The position numbers and the translations under genes were made by a program. A stretch of DNA of 48,074 nt from Parvimonas sp. (lineage in GTDB: Bacteria > Bacillota > Clostridia > Tissierellales > Peptoniphilaceae), in assembly GCA_022770425.1 (NCBI GenBank), contig JALEHY010000037.1, forward strand, positions 1 through 48,074, read 5' to 3'. This document shows positions 1-8,922 of the stretch, one piece after another; within the stretch, counting starts at the first letter, position 1, and every line of letters starts with the position of its first letter. A model generated the notes under the pieces. The model was not told where the DNA came from. It did not search any database and worked only from the letters and a program-made list of their open reading frames with translations.

Positions 1-1617
1 GTTGTAACTATGGATAAATCGGGCTTGTGGACTGATGGAAGGTATTTTGTTCAAGCAGAAAAAGAATTAAAAAACAGTGAAGTTGAATTGTATAAAATGG
101 GACTTAGTGATACACCTTCAATCGAGGAATTTTTGAAAGAAAATATTTCTGAATATGGAAAAATTGCCTTTGACGGTAATTGTATGTCTGTATCAGAATA
201 TGAAAATTTTATGAAAAAATTACCTAAAATTACTTTTGTTACAGATGTTGATTATATTGGAAAAATATGGAATGAAGAGGGAAATAGACCTGAAAAACCA
301 TTTAGTGAAGTGTATATTTTTGATGAAAAATATTCAGGAGAAAGTGTAAAAGACAGAATCACAAGACTTAGGGAAATGATGAATGAAAAATCTTTAGATT
401 ATCATTTTATCGGTTCATTGGATGATATTTGCTATTTACTGAATATAAGAGCAAATGATGTTCAATGTAATCCTGTAGTTATATCTTTTTTACTTGTTTC
501 TAATGATGACTGTATTTTATATGTAGACAAAGATAAATTAACAGATAAAGTGAAAAAACATTTTGAAGATAGTGGAGTTTCTATAAAAGATTATGAATTA
601 GTTAATAAAGATATTTCCAAAACTATTTCAAAGAAAACTGTCTATATAGAACCGAGAAAAGTTAACGTTTCTGTTTATTCATCAATAAATACCAACAATA
701 CAATAGTTAGAGGTTTAAATTTAAGTTCTTTAATGAAAGCTCATAAAAATAATATAGAAATTAAAAATACAAAAAATGCTTTTATAAAAGATGGAGTTGC
801 ATTGGTTAAGTTTTTAAATTGGCTTGAAAGAGGAGTCCCAACAGGAAATGTTACTGAGATGAATGCTTCCGAAAAATTACTTGAATTTAGAAAACAAGGA
901 GAGTTATTTATTGAAGACAGCTTCGAATCAATTTCTGCATATGGTTCAAACGCTTCAATGCCACATTATAGACCGAGTCACGAAAATCCTGTTACTGTGA
1001 AAAATAAAGGATTATATTTGATAGACAGTGGCGGACATTATTTAGACGGAACTACAGATATTACAAGAACAATAGCTGTTGGAGAATTAACACAAGATGA
1101 AATTAAGCATTATACACTTACTTTAAAAGCGCACATAAGCTTAATGGATTGTAGGTTTTTAAAGGGAACTCCTTGTTCTTATTTAGATGCTTTCACAAGA
1201 CAATGTTTGTGGAAAGAAGGAATTAATTTTAATCATGGAACAGGTCACGGAGTAGGTCATGTTTTAAATGTTCATGAGGGACCACAAAGAATAGCTGTTG
1301 CGGGAAATGAATATCCTATGGAAGTCGGAATGGTTACATCAGATGAACCCGGTGTATATGTTGCGGGAAGTCATGGAATAAGAATAGAAAATATTATGGT
1401 TTGTGTAGAAGGAGAAACTACACAATTTGGAGAATTTTTAAAGTTTGATAATTTAACTGTTGTTCCTATTGATACAAGACCGGTTGATAAAAGTTTATTA
1501 ACTTTGGAAGAATTAAAATGGTTAAATGATTATAATAAAATGTGTTATGAAAAATTATCTCCATATTTATCAGGAAATGATTTAGAGTATTTAAAAGAAC
1601 AATGCAAGGAAATTTAG
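1..1617 (+). CDS. pepP: Xaa-Pro aminopeptidase (M24B), 5'-truncated by window edge
   Basis: Metallopeptidase of the M24B family that releases an N-terminal residue preceding proline, probably in the cytoplasm. The reading frame is open from base 1 (V-V-T before the first Met at 10). The motif SGLWTDGRYFVQAEKEL normally lies some 50 residues into the family, so the true start is upstream of the window. The C-terminal pita-bread domain is intact. Counting from the Met at base 10, metal ligands sit in IDSGG...YLDGTTDITRT (about 339-355), HGTGHGVGH (about 409-417), SDEPGVY and RIENIM. The gene ends 16 bases inside uvrC. The family is clear; the choice of pepP as symbol is by family only. Confidence 0.93.
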   Translation, partial: VVTMDKSGLWTDGRYFVQAEKELKNSEVELYKMGLSDTPSIEEFLKENISEYGKIAFDGNCMSVSEYENFMKKLPKITFVTDVDYIGKIWNEEGNRPEKPFSEVYIFDEKYSGESVKDRITRLREMMNEKSLDYHFIGSLDDICYLLNIRANDVQCNPVVISFLLVSNDDCILYVDKDKLTDKVKKHFEDSGVSIKDYELVNKDISKTISKKTVYIEPRKVNVSVYSSINTNNTIVRGLNLSSLMKAHKNNIEIKNTKNAFIKDGVALVKFLNWLERGVPTGNVTEMNASEKLLEFRKQGELFIEDSFESISAYGSNASMPHYRPSHENPVTVKNKGLYLIDSGGHYLDGTTDITRTIAVGELTQDEIKHYTLTLKAHISLMDCRFLKGTPCSYLDAFTRQCLWKEGINFNHGTGHGVGHVLNVHEGPQRIAVAGNEYPMEVGMVTSDEPGVYVAGSHGIRIENIMVCVEGETTQFGEFLKFDNLTVVPIDTRPVDKSLLTLEELKWLNDYNKMCYEKLSPYLSGNDLEYLKEQCKEI

Positions 1618-3464
1618 ATAAATTTAATATAAATGAAGAATTAAAAAAATTACCTGATAAACCAGGTGTGTATATAATGTACGATAAAGATGACAAAATT
1701 ATATATGTCGGTAAATCTGTATCTTTGAAAAATAGAGTCCGTTCATATTTTCATGCGAATCATAAATACAAAAAGGTTGAGGCAATGGTTCAGCAAATAT
1801 GTCGCTTTGAGTACATTATAGTTAATAATGAAACTGAAAGTTTGGTTTTAGAGTCTAATTTAATAAAAAAAAACAGACCTAAATATAACATAGACTTAAA
1901 AGACGATAAGCAGTATCCATATATAAAGATTACAAGCGAAAAATTTCCGAGAATATTAAAAGTTAGAGAAATTAAAGATGATAAGGCTCAATATTTTGGG
2001 CCTTTTCCTACAATTTCAGACTTAGAAAAGCTGATCGATCTTTCTATTTCAGTTTATAGAATAAGAGATTGTAATTTGAGTTTTAATAATGGGAAATTTT
2101 TAAAAAGACCATGTATAAGCTATCATCTTAAAAGATGTGATGCTCCTTGTATCAGAAATATAACTGCCGAAGATTATAATTTTTTAGTAAAAAAAACTTT
2201 AAAATTTTTATCAGGAGATAGCAAGGAAGTTAAATCATTTCTAAAAGATAAAATGTTAATTGCTTCTAAAAATAGGGATTATGAGTTAGCGATTAAATAC
2301 AGAGATTATCTTTTTGAAATAGACAACTTATTTAGCAAACAGATATTCAATATAAAGAAAGTAAAAAAATATCATTTAATTTCATATAGTTATTCTGAAA
2401 ATACTTTAATTATTGCTGTTTTTATAGTTAATGACGGACTTGTAATAGCAAGAAAGCATTTTATAATAGATAACTATATGAATTTGGAGTTTGAAGAAAT
2501 ATTTTCTGTTGCTATAAGACAATTTTATCTTGAATATAAGGATGTCATTAAAGAGATATACATTGATTATGATGACGAAAACTTTTTAGACAGTATTTCC
2601 AAATTTTTACAGAATGTATTTTCTTTAAGTTCTGTTTTGGTGAAATTTCCTAAAAAGGGAGTAAAATTTGAACAAATGAAAATACTTAAAAAAAATGCCG
2701 ATGAAATTCTATCAAAACATTTAAGCAATTCAAAGCTAATAAATATAAAGTATTTGGAAGCAATAAAATATTTACAAAAATTAATTTCATCTAATGAATT
2801 AAAGAGAATAGAATGTTATGATATCTCGAATATTTCCGGAGACTATAATGTTGGAAGTATGGTTGTGTATAAAAATGGATATAAATCAAGTAAGGACTAT
2901 AGAAAATTTAAAATAAAGACTGTTATAGGAATTGATGATTATGCAAGTCATAAAGAAATGTTAACGAGAAGATTGGATAGGTTTATAAAAGATACAATTG
3001 AAAACAATATTGGAAGTTTTTCAGAAAAACCTGATTTAATATTGATGGATGGTGGTAGAGGGCATGTTAATGTTGCACTTGAAGTATTATCTGAAAAAAA
3101 TTTAAATATTCCTGTAATTGGACTTGTGAAAAATGATAAGCATAAAACAAAGGGAATCATTTATGATGATACATATATTGAATTGGATGTAGGTACTAAT
3201 GTATATAGATTTTTATTTGATATTCAAGAAGAAGTTCATAGATTCGCTATTAATTATCATAGAAGTTTACAAACTAAAAAGCTACAAGATTCCGTTTTAG
3301 ATGAAATAGATGGAGTTGGTGAAGTTAAGAAAATTAGACTATTAAGTCATTTTGGAAGTATTTCTGCAATAAAAAAGGCTACTGTTGAGGAAATTTTATC
3401 AGTAGATAAAATGGACAAAAAAACTGCAAAAAATATTTTTGATTTTTTTAATAAAGAGGTATAG
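1602..3464 (+). CDS. uvrC: UvrABC excinuclease subunit C
   Basis: Makes the 3' and 5' incisions around bulky DNA lesions together with UvrA and UvrB. At 620 aa it is family length. Visible in order: GIY-YIG nuclease (about residues 20-95, KPGVYIMY...IIYVGKS), UVR motif binding UvrB (about 204-240), the RNase H-like second nuclease (DISNISG near 407, LILMDGGRGHV near 483, His in EEVHRF near 545) and C-terminal helix-hairpin-helix repeats (DEIDGVGEVKK). The ATG at 1602 overlaps the peptidase gene by 16 bases and has only a weak purine-rich ribosome site. I see no better in-frame start, so translational coupling is likely. Confidence 0.96.
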   Translation: MQGNLDKFNINEELKKLPDKPGVYIMYDKDDKIIYVGKSVSLKNRVRSYFHANHKYKKVEAMVQQICRFEYIIVNNETESLVLESNLIKKNRPKYNIDLKDDKQYPYIKITSEKFPRILKVREIKDDKAQYFGPFPTISDLEKLIDLSISVYRIRDCNLSFNNGKFLKRPCISYHLKRCDAPCIRNITAEDYNFLVKKTLKFLSGDSKEVKSFLKDKMLIASKNRDYELAIKYRDYLFEIDNLFSKQIFNIKKVKKYHLISYSYSENTLIIAVFIVNDGLVIARKHFIIDNYMNLEFEEIFSVAIRQFYLEYKDVIKEIYIDYDDENFLDSISKFLQNVFSLSSVLVKFPKKGVKFEQMKILKKNADEILSKHLSNSKLINIKYLEAIKYLQKLISSNELKRIECYDISNISGDYNVGSMVVYKNGYKSSKDYRKFKIKTVIGIDDYASHKEMLTRRLDRFIKDTIENNIGSFSEKPDLILMDGGRGHVNVALEVLSEKNLNIPVIGLVKNDKHKTKGIIYDDTYIELDVGTNVYRFLFDIQEEVHRFAINYHRSLQTKKLQDSVLDEIDGVGEVKKIRLLSHFGSISAIKKATVEEILSVDKMDKKTAKNIFDFFNKEV

Positions 3465-3465
3465 T

Positions 3466-4395
3466 ATGAAAAGTGTTTTACTTAAAGACTTAGTTTCAAA
3501 ATTGGAATTAGAAGTAGTTTATCAAAGTTCTGATTATGAAAAGATAGAAATAGAATTAAACGAGGTAAACAGACCCGGTTTGCAATTGGGAGGATTTTTA
3601 GATAATTTTCCGTATATGAGATTACAGGTTATAGGTCATCCGGAACATGATTACTATAACAAGTACTTGCCGTTTGATGAAAGAAGAAATATTTTTGATG
3701 CAATTTTTTCATATCCTATTCCTGCACTGATTTATACTCATTCTTTGGAAATTCCTTATGAAGTATATTCACTGGCTAAAAAACATAATCGTACTATTTT
3801 AAGAAGTCATTTGGGAACTACAAAATTAATTTCGAAAATGAATGTTTTACTTGAATATTTATTGAGTGAAGAGATAAGAATTCACGGTGGATTATTGGAA
3901 GTTTTCGGTATAGGTGTTTTAATTATAGGTAAAAGCAGTATAGGAAAAAGTGAAACAGCATTGGAGCTTATAGGAAGAGGACACAGACTTGTAGCTGATG
4001 ATGCTGTTGATATTAGAAAGGTAGATAATAAATTGGTCGGAGAATGTCCTAAAAATATAAGACATTTTTTAGAAATTAGAGGGCTTGGTATTCTTGACAT
4101 TCAAAGATTGTATGGAGTCGGAGCAGTAAAATTATCTACTGAAATAGACCTTGTAATAGAACTTGAAAATTGGAAAGATGATAAAGAATACGATAGACTC
4201 GGACTTGATGATGAATACAAAAATATACTTGGAATAGAGATTCCTCACATAGTTATTCCTGTAAAACCGGGTAGAAATATTGCACTTATTGTAGAAGTTG
4301 CTACAAGAAATACAAGACAAAAAATGTATGGTTATAATGCAGCCATTGAATTAAATAATAGAATTTTAGAAGAAATAAAAAATAAAACTGAATAG
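3466..4395 (+). CDS. hprK: HPr kinase/phosphorylase
   Basis: Bifunctional enzyme that phosphorylates and dephosphorylates Ser-46 of the PTS protein HPr, the sensor step of carbon catabolite control in low-GC Gram-positives. The 309-aa product is family length. The C-terminal kinase domain shows His-140 (IHGGLLEVFG), the P-loop GKSSIGKS at 155-162, ADDAVDI and the signature EIRGLGILDI. I chose ATG 3466 over an upstream in-frame codon at 3439 because AAAGAGGT at 3453-3460 lies 5 bases before it and it follows the uvrC stop by one base. The HPr gene (ptsH) is not in this window. Very sure of identity. Confidence 0.96.
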   Translation: MKSVLLKDLVSKLELEVVYQSSDYEKIEIELNEVNRPGLQLGGFLDNFPYMRLQVIGHPEHDYYNKYLPFDERRNIFDAIFSYPIPALIYTHSLEIPYEVYSLAKKHNRTILRSHLGTTKLISKMNVLLEYLLSEEIRIHGGLLEVFGIGVLIIGKSSIGKSETALELIGRGHRLVADDAVDIRKVDNKLVGECPKNIRHFLEIRGLGILDIQRLYGVGAVKLSTEIDLVIELENWKDDKEYDRLGLDDEYKNILGIEIPHIVIPVKPGRNIALIVEVATRNTRQKMYGYNAAIELNNRILEEIKNKTE

Positions 4396-4403
4396 GAGAA
4401 AAT

Positions 4404-5291
4404 ATGAATTTTAATAATTTAGATTGTAATGTTAAGTATGATGAACCATTAAAAAATCATACTACCTTCAAAATAGGAGGGAATTGTAAAATACTTGTAG
4501 AACCTAAAAGTGTTGATAATATTATTGAGATTTTAAAAATATGTAAAAATAATAATCTTAATTTTTTCATAATCGGAAACGGATCGAATTTATTGGTTTC
4601 AGATAACGGTTATGACGGAGTGATTATAAAACTTAAAGAGAATTTTTCGAATATCTATTTGAACGATGGTTATGTTGTTTCTCAATCCGGAGCTACATTA
4701 TCAGAAGTTTTCAAATTTTCAATGAATAATTCATTAACCGGTTTTGAATTTGCATCAGGAATTCCGGGAACAATAGGCGGTGCTGTATATATGAATGCAG
4801 GTGCTTATGGTGGCGAAATGAAAGATGTTGTTTCTGAAGTTGAAGTTTTGGATATTGATACATTAGAACAAATTGTTTTAAAACCTGAGAATTTACATTT
4901 TGATTATAGAAAAAGTATAGTTCAAGAAAGAAATTATATTATAACTAAAGTAAAATTGAAACTATCGGTTGGAGATATAAATGAAATAAGAGCCGTTTAT
5001 TTAGATTTAAAGGAAAAAAGAAATTCAAAGCAGCCACTTGAATTTGGATCAGCAGGCAGTACTTTTAAAAGACCTGAAGGCAATTTTGCATCTAAGTTAA
5101 TAGAAGATTCAGGGCTTAAGGGATATAGTGTAAATGATGCTATGGTTTCTAAAAAACATTCAGGTTTTATAGTAAATGTTGGAAATGCAACCTGTTCTGA
5201 CGTTTTAAAATTAGTTGATTATGTAAAAAAAACGGTTTATGAAAAGTATAATGTTAAATTAGAAATGGAAGTAAAGATATTAGGAGAATAA
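4404..5291 (+). CDS. murB: UDP-N-acetylenolpyruvoylglucosamine reductase MurB
   Basis: FAD-dependent reductase that uses NADPH to turn UDP-GlcNAc-enolpyruvate into UDP-MurNAc, the second committed step of peptidoglycan precursor synthesis. The protein has 295 aa. FAD-binding segments are visible as FIIGNGSNLLVSDNG and GIPGTIGGAVYMNAGAYGGE. The catalytic serine lies in GSAGSTFKRP and the catalytic Glu near the C-terminus in KLEMEVKIL. A good ribosome site (TAGGAG) precedes the start. It lies 8 bases after hprK and 1 base before rapZ, in a tight run linking carbon sensing to cell-wall synthesis. Confidence 0.97.
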   Translation: MNFNNLDCNVKYDEPLKNHTTFKIGGNCKILVEPKSVDNIIEILKICKNNNLNFFIIGNGSNLLVSDNGYDGVIIKLKENFSNIYLNDGYVVSQSGATLSEVFKFSMNNSLTGFEFASGIPGTIGGAVYMNAGAYGGEMKDVVSEVEVLDIDTLEQIVLKPENLHFDYRKSIVQERNYIITKVKLKLSVGDINEIRAVYLDLKEKRNSKQPLEFGSAGSTFKRPEGNFASKLIEDSGLKGYSVNDAMVSKKHSGFIVNVGNATCSDVLKLVDYVKKTVYEKYNVKLEMEVKILGE

Positions 5292-5292
5292 T

Positions 5293-6144
5293 ATGGAAGC
5301 TGTTATTATCACCGGAATGAGTGGTGCAGGAAAAACTTTAGCTTTAAATCATTTTGAAGATATGGGATACTATTGCATGGAGAATTTACCACCTAAATTT
5401 ATTGTAGACTTTATTGAACTTATAAATAATTCTACAAAATCTATTGATAAATTAGCAATAGTGATTGACGTAAGAGCAAGATTTTTTGACGATTTGTATG
5501 AAACTGTTCAAAACTTAAAAAAGATGGATTGTGAGATAAAAATATTATTTTTAGATGCCTCAAATAAAGTTTTAATAAACAGATACAGAGAACTTCGTCG
5601 TCCTCATCCTATAAATTCTTCAGGACTTTTACCTGATTCAATTGATATGGAACGAGAACTTTTAAGTAAAATTAAAGAGAAATCAGATATTATTATTGAT
5701 ACAAGTCGTTTGAGTGCAACAAGTTTTAGAAATAAATTAAATACTTTGTTTTTTAATGGAAATAACAAAAATTTGACAATAAATGTTGAGTCATTTGGTT
5801 TTAAAAATGGAATTTTGTCAGAAGCGGATTTAGTTTTTGATGTAAGATTTTTAGAAAATCCGTATTATATCGAAGAACTTAAAAATTTAAATGGTAATAA
5901 TAGTAAAATAAAAGATTTTGTATTTTCGTTTGCAGATTCAAATACTTTTATTACTAAAATTATTGATTTGCTTGAATTTTTAATACCAAAATACAAATCG
6001 GAAGGGAAAAGTATGCTAACAATAGGTATTGGCTGTACAGGAGGAAAGCATAGATCGGTTGCTATTGCAAATAAAATTTATGAAAAATTAAAAGACAATC
6101 ACAAAAATGTAAATATTTCTCATAGGGATGAACGATTATGGTAA
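5293..6144 (+). CDS. rapZ: RapZ/YvcJ family P-loop nucleotide-binding protein
   Basis: P-loop protein of the RapZ/YvcJ family. In E. coli, RapZ senses glucosamine-6-phosphate and controls glmS through small RNAs; in Bacillus, YvcJ hydrolyses nucleotides and affects competence. Its role here is inferred only from the family. The Walker A motif GMSGAGKT is at residues 8-15, and the C-terminal signature GIGCTGGKHRSVAIA is complete. Length (283 aa) is usual. It overlaps yvcK by 7 bases, the conserved rapZ-yvcK order, but whiA, which normally completes the trio in Gram-positives, is absent. Confidence 0.94.
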   Translation: MEAVIITGMSGAGKTLALNHFEDMGYYCMENLPPKFIVDFIELINNSTKSIDKLAIVIDVRARFFDDLYETVQNLKKMDCEIKILFLDASNKVLINRYRELRRPHPINSSGLLPDSIDMERELLSKIKEKSDIIIDTSRLSATSFRNKLNTLFFNGNNKNLTINVESFGFKNGILSEADLVFDVRFLENPYYIEELKNLNGNNSKIKDFVFSFADSNTFITKIIDLLEFLIPKYKSEGKSMLTIGIGCTGGKHRSVAIANKIYEKLKDNHKNVNISHRDERLW

Positions 6145-7127
6145 AAAATAATATAAGGATTACTACAATGGGAGGAGGTACGGGAAATTCAACTCTTCTT
6201 AAAGGGCTCAAAAAATATTTTAATAATATTACGGCAATTGTAACAGTTGCAGATGATGGCGGAAGCTCAGGAATGATTAGAGACGACTTTGGAGTTTTAC
6301 CTCCCGGAGATATAAGAGCTTGCCTTATTTCACTTGCAAATACAGAAAAATCTATGGAAAAATTGATGAATTATAGATTTAAAGACGGTAATTTAAAAGG
6401 TCAAAATTTTGGAAATTTACTGCTTGTAGCAATGGCGGATATATATAAAGATTTTGTGTTTGGAATTCGAGAAACTTCAAATATACTTGCAATAACAGGT
6501 AAAGTTTTACCTGTTAGTTTAGATGACATAACACTTTTTGCAGAATTGGAAGACGGTTCAATTATAAAAGGAGAAAGCAATATTCCTTTTTTAAATAAAA
6601 TTAGAAAATCAAGAATAAAAAAAGTTTCAATTTCTCCTGAATTCGCCAAACCTTTAAATGAAGTTGTAGAAGAAATTTATGATTCGGATATAGTAGTAAT
6701 CGGTCCGGGAAGTTTATACACTTCAATTATACCTAATTTGTTAATAGCAGATATAAGAAAGGCGCTTCTAAATACAAGTGCAAAAATTTATTATGTGTTA
6801 AATGTTATGACTCAGTCCGGAGAAACATATAATTATTCAGTATCAGACCATATTAATGCTATTTTTGAACATTTTAATGATATATGCATAGATTCTGTCA
6901 TCGTAAATAATAAAAAAATAACTGATGATTTAAAATTAAAATATAAAAATAAAGACTCGGAACAAATTTTACTTAAAGACGATGATAGAAAATATATAAA
7001 TTCCTTGGGAATAAATTTAATAGAGGGAAATTTGATTAAAACAGATGAATATTTTTTAAGACATGACGGAAATAAATTGGCAAAAATAATTTTAGATAAC
7101 TATATTGGGAAAAGTAATGGTGTATAA
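6138..7127 (+). CDS. yvcK: YvcK/GlmR family UDP-GlcNAc-binding regulator
   Basis: Gluconeogenesis factor family (YvcK/GlmR), related in fold to CofD. In Bacillus it binds UDP-GlcNAc, stimulates GlmS and is needed for envelope integrity on gluconeogenic carbon. The 329-aa protein opens with the glycine-rich motif MGGGTGNSTLL, followed by VADDGGSSGMIRDDFGVLPPGDIR and VIGPGSLYTSIIPNLL, all family hallmarks. The ATG at 6138 overlaps the end of rapZ. The last codons form the 5' arm of a terminator. Together with murB and hprK it suggests a module tying carbon state to cell-wall precursor supply. Confidence 0.95.
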   Translation: MVKNNIRITTMGGGTGNSTLLKGLKKYFNNITAIVTVADDGGSSGMIRDDFGVLPPGDIRACLISLANTEKSMEKLMNYRFKDGNLKGQNFGNLLLVAMADIYKDFVFGIRETSNILAITGKVLPVSLDDITLFAELEDGSIIKGESNIPFLNKIRKSRIKKVSISPEFAKPLNEVVEEIYDSDIVVIGPGSLYTSIIPNLLIADIRKALLNTSAKIYYVLNVMTQSGETYNYSVSDHINAIFEHFNDICIDSVIVNNKKITDDLKLKYKNKDSEQILLKDDDRKYINSLGINLIEGNLIKTDEYFLRHDGNKLAKIILDNYIGKSNGV

Positions 7128-7142
7128 CTGTTACTTTTTTTT
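7110..7142 (+). terminator. Intrinsic terminator at the end of yvcK
   Basis: AAAAGTAA (7110-7117) pairs with TTACTTTT (7131-7138). The stem can be extended by T-G, G-T and G-C pairs and is followed by a run of T (7135-7142). It overlaps the last codons and stop of yvcK. The stem is AT-rich and therefore weak. Confidence 0.6.
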
Positions 7143-7168
7143 AATATTTAGCATTACTTTTTAAAAAA

Positions 7169-7197
7169 TAGATTTTTTTTTTAAAATATGTTATAAT
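7169..7197 (+). promoter_or_regulatory. Sigma-A-type promoter for the comEA-like/sel unit
   Basis: TATAAT at 7192-7197 is preceded by an extended -10 (TGT at 7189-7191). A weak -35, TAGATT (7169-7174), lies exactly 17 bases upstream. The promoter sits between the yvcK terminator and the comEA-like gene. The efp promoter has the same TAGATT-N17-TATAAT layout with an extended -10. Confidence 0.6.
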
Positions 7198-7210
7198 TTA
7201 ACAGTAGTTT

Positions 7211-7228
7211 TATTTCATTAATGAAATA
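7211..7228. promoter_or_regulatory. 18-bp perfect palindrome in the comEA-sel leader (candidate operator)
   Basis: TATTTCATTAATGAAATA is perfectly self-complementary. It lies just after the expected transcription start (about 7204) and before the ribosome site GAGGTG (7232-7237). No T-run follows it, so it is not a terminator. A dimeric repressor site is an inference from its symmetry and position. Confidence 0.45.
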
Positions 7229-7241
7229 TTTGAGGTGAATT

Positions 7242-7844
7242 ATGTTTAAAAATAAAAAAGATACTTTATTAATATGTTTAATGTTTGTTTTACTTACTAT
7301 TTTGGGAATAGGCTATAAATTTTTTTATAAAAAAGATAAATCCGTAAATGATTCTAAAGTTAACGATGTTGTGGTAAAAGATAAACTCATTGAATACGAA
7401 AATAAAAGTTTAAATTCAAATATTTTTGTTCATATTGACGGTGCGATAAAAAATCCTGATGTATATGAAATGAAAGAAGGAGATCGTGTTAAAGATTTGC
7501 TCGAAAAAGCCGGAGGACTTCTTGATGATGCCGACACTTCAAGGTTAAATTTAGCAGTAAAATTAAAAGATGAAATGAAAATACATATATACAAAGTAGG
7601 TGAAACTTCTGATGAAAATCCTACTTCAAGTCAAGATAATACTAATACAAGTGAAATAGTTAATATAAATACTGCATCTGTTGATGAATTATGCAAATTA
7701 ACGGGTATTGGAGAAACGAAAGCAAAATTGATTGTTGAGTATAGAAATAATAAAAAATTTGAAACTATTGAAGAAATTACAAATGTTTCAGGAATAGGTA
7801 AAAAAACTTTTGAAAAAATAAAAGATAAAATAACTGTAAAATAA
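7242..7844 (+). CDS. ComEA-like membrane-anchored DNA-binding protein (SLBB + HhH)
   Basis: Resembles ComEA, the membrane-bound DNA receptor of competence. The 200-aa protein has one N-terminal membrane segment (about residues 8-29), a SLBB-type domain (about 55-115, starting FVHIDGAIKNPDVYEMKEGD), a Ser/Thr/Asn-rich linker and a C-terminal pair of helix-hairpin-helix motifs (about 140-200: VNINTASVDELCKLTGIGE and ITNVSGIGKKTFEKI). No comEC or other competence gene follows. Instead selD begins 10 bases later. DNA uptake is therefore plausible but not shown by context, and a more general DNA-binding surface protein is possible. GAGGTG supports the start. Confidence 0.85.
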   Translation: MFKNKKDTLLICLMFVLLTILGIGYKFFYKKDKSVNDSKVNDVVVKDKLIEYENKSLNSNIFVHIDGAIKNPDVYEMKEGDRVKDLLEKAGGLLDDADTSRLNLAVKLKDEMKIHIYKVGETSDENPTSSQDNTNTSEIVNINTASVDELCKLTGIGETKAKLIVEYRNNKKFETIEEITNVSGIGKKTFEKIKDKITVK

Positions 7845-7854
7845 GGAGAAAGTA

Positions 7855-8910
7855 ATGAAAGATATAGATTTAAAAGATGTGAAGTTAACTTCTTACGCAA
7901 AAACGTCAGGATGAGCCGCAAAAGTTGGTCCAGATATTCTGGACGAGGTGCTTTCAGGGTTAGACAATAAAACTAAAGTAAGTAAAGATTTATTGGTAGG
8001 AATTGAAACCTCTGATGATGCGGCAGTATATAAAATAAATAATGATTTGGCATTGATAGAAACATTAGACTTTTTTACTCCAATTGTAGATGATCCATTT
8101 ACTTTTGGCAAAATTGCAGCAACAAACTCTTTATCAGATGTTTATGCTATGGGAGGAGAACCTACTATGGCTATGAATATTGTATGTTTTCCGAATTGTT
8201 TACCACCTAAAGTATTAACCGAAATATTAAGAGGAGGACTTGAAAAAATGAAAGAGGCAGAGTGCCTTTTGATTGGAGGACATACTGTTCAAGATGATGA
8301 ACCTAAGTATGGTCTTAGTGTTTCCGGTTTTGTACATCCTGATAAAATTTGGAGAAATTCATCTTCAAAAGTTGGAGATATTTTAATTTTAACTAAGCCT
8401 ATCGGACTTGGAATAATAAATACCGCTATAAAAGGCGGTATAGCAACAGAAAGCGAAATTTCAAGTGCTGTACATACTATGGAAACATTAAATAAGTATG
8501 CAAAACGTGCGATTGAAAATAATACAATAAATGCTTGTACTGATATTACAGGCTTTGGTCTTATGGGACATTGTTATGAAATGGCAAAAGGTTCCGGTAC
8601 TACTTTTGTTTTAAACAGTTCGGCAATACATTATCTTGATGGAGCAATCAATTATGCAACTATGGGATTAATCCCTAAGGGTTGTTATGATAACAAAAAA
8701 TTTGTCGGTAATAACTATGTTGCAGATGAATCTGTTGATGAAAACATTTTAAATGTTCTGTTTAATCCTGAAACTTCAGGAGGTCTTTTGATTTCAATAC
8801 CTAAAGACGAAGTTAATGAGGTTTTGAATAAATTAAAAAATATCCCTACTAAATTTTCAGTAATAGGAGAAGTAATTGAGAAACAAGAAAAATATTTAAT
8901 GATAAAATAA
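7855..8910 (+). CDS. selD: Selenide, water dikinase SelD (selenoprotein, in-frame UGA = Sec)
   Basis: Makes selenophosphate from selenide and ATP, the selenium donor for Sec-tRNA. Translation from ATG 7855 (ribosome site AAGGAG at 7842-7847) gives MKDIDLKDVKLTSYAKTSG, then TGA at 7912-7914, then A-A-K-V-G-P. The UGA falls where SelD carries its catalytic Cys or Sec (residue 20), with the essential Lys three residues later (K23). Beyond it the frame runs on as a complete SelD to 8910, including DDAAVY and GGHTVQDDEPKYG. The full product is 351 aa, the usual length. Starting at the next candidate codon (7948) would remove the active site. selA and selB follow directly, supporting UGA decoding. 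Confidence 0.95.
7928..7944 (+). promoter_or_regulatory. Candidate bacterial SECIS hairpin in selD
   Basis: GTCCAG (7928-7933) pairs perfectly with CTGGAC (7939-7944) around the loop ATATT. The 17-base hairpin starts 13 bases after the UGA codon, close to the size and spacing of the E. coli fdhF minimal SECIS. If the top G-C pair opens, the loop begins with G, as in the bacterial consensus. SelB binding is inferred. Confidence 0.6.
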
Positions 8911-8922
8911 TGGAGATGTAAT

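Noticed and set aside
3439..3465. Upstream in-frame start for hprK
   Set aside because: It lies within uvrC and has no ribosome site; ATG 3466 is well placed after AAAGAGGT.
7948..8910. SelD as a 320-residue protein starting at GTG 7948
   Set aside because: It would lack the active-site residue and lysine; the upstream frame has a start, a ribosome site and a UGA at the Sec position.
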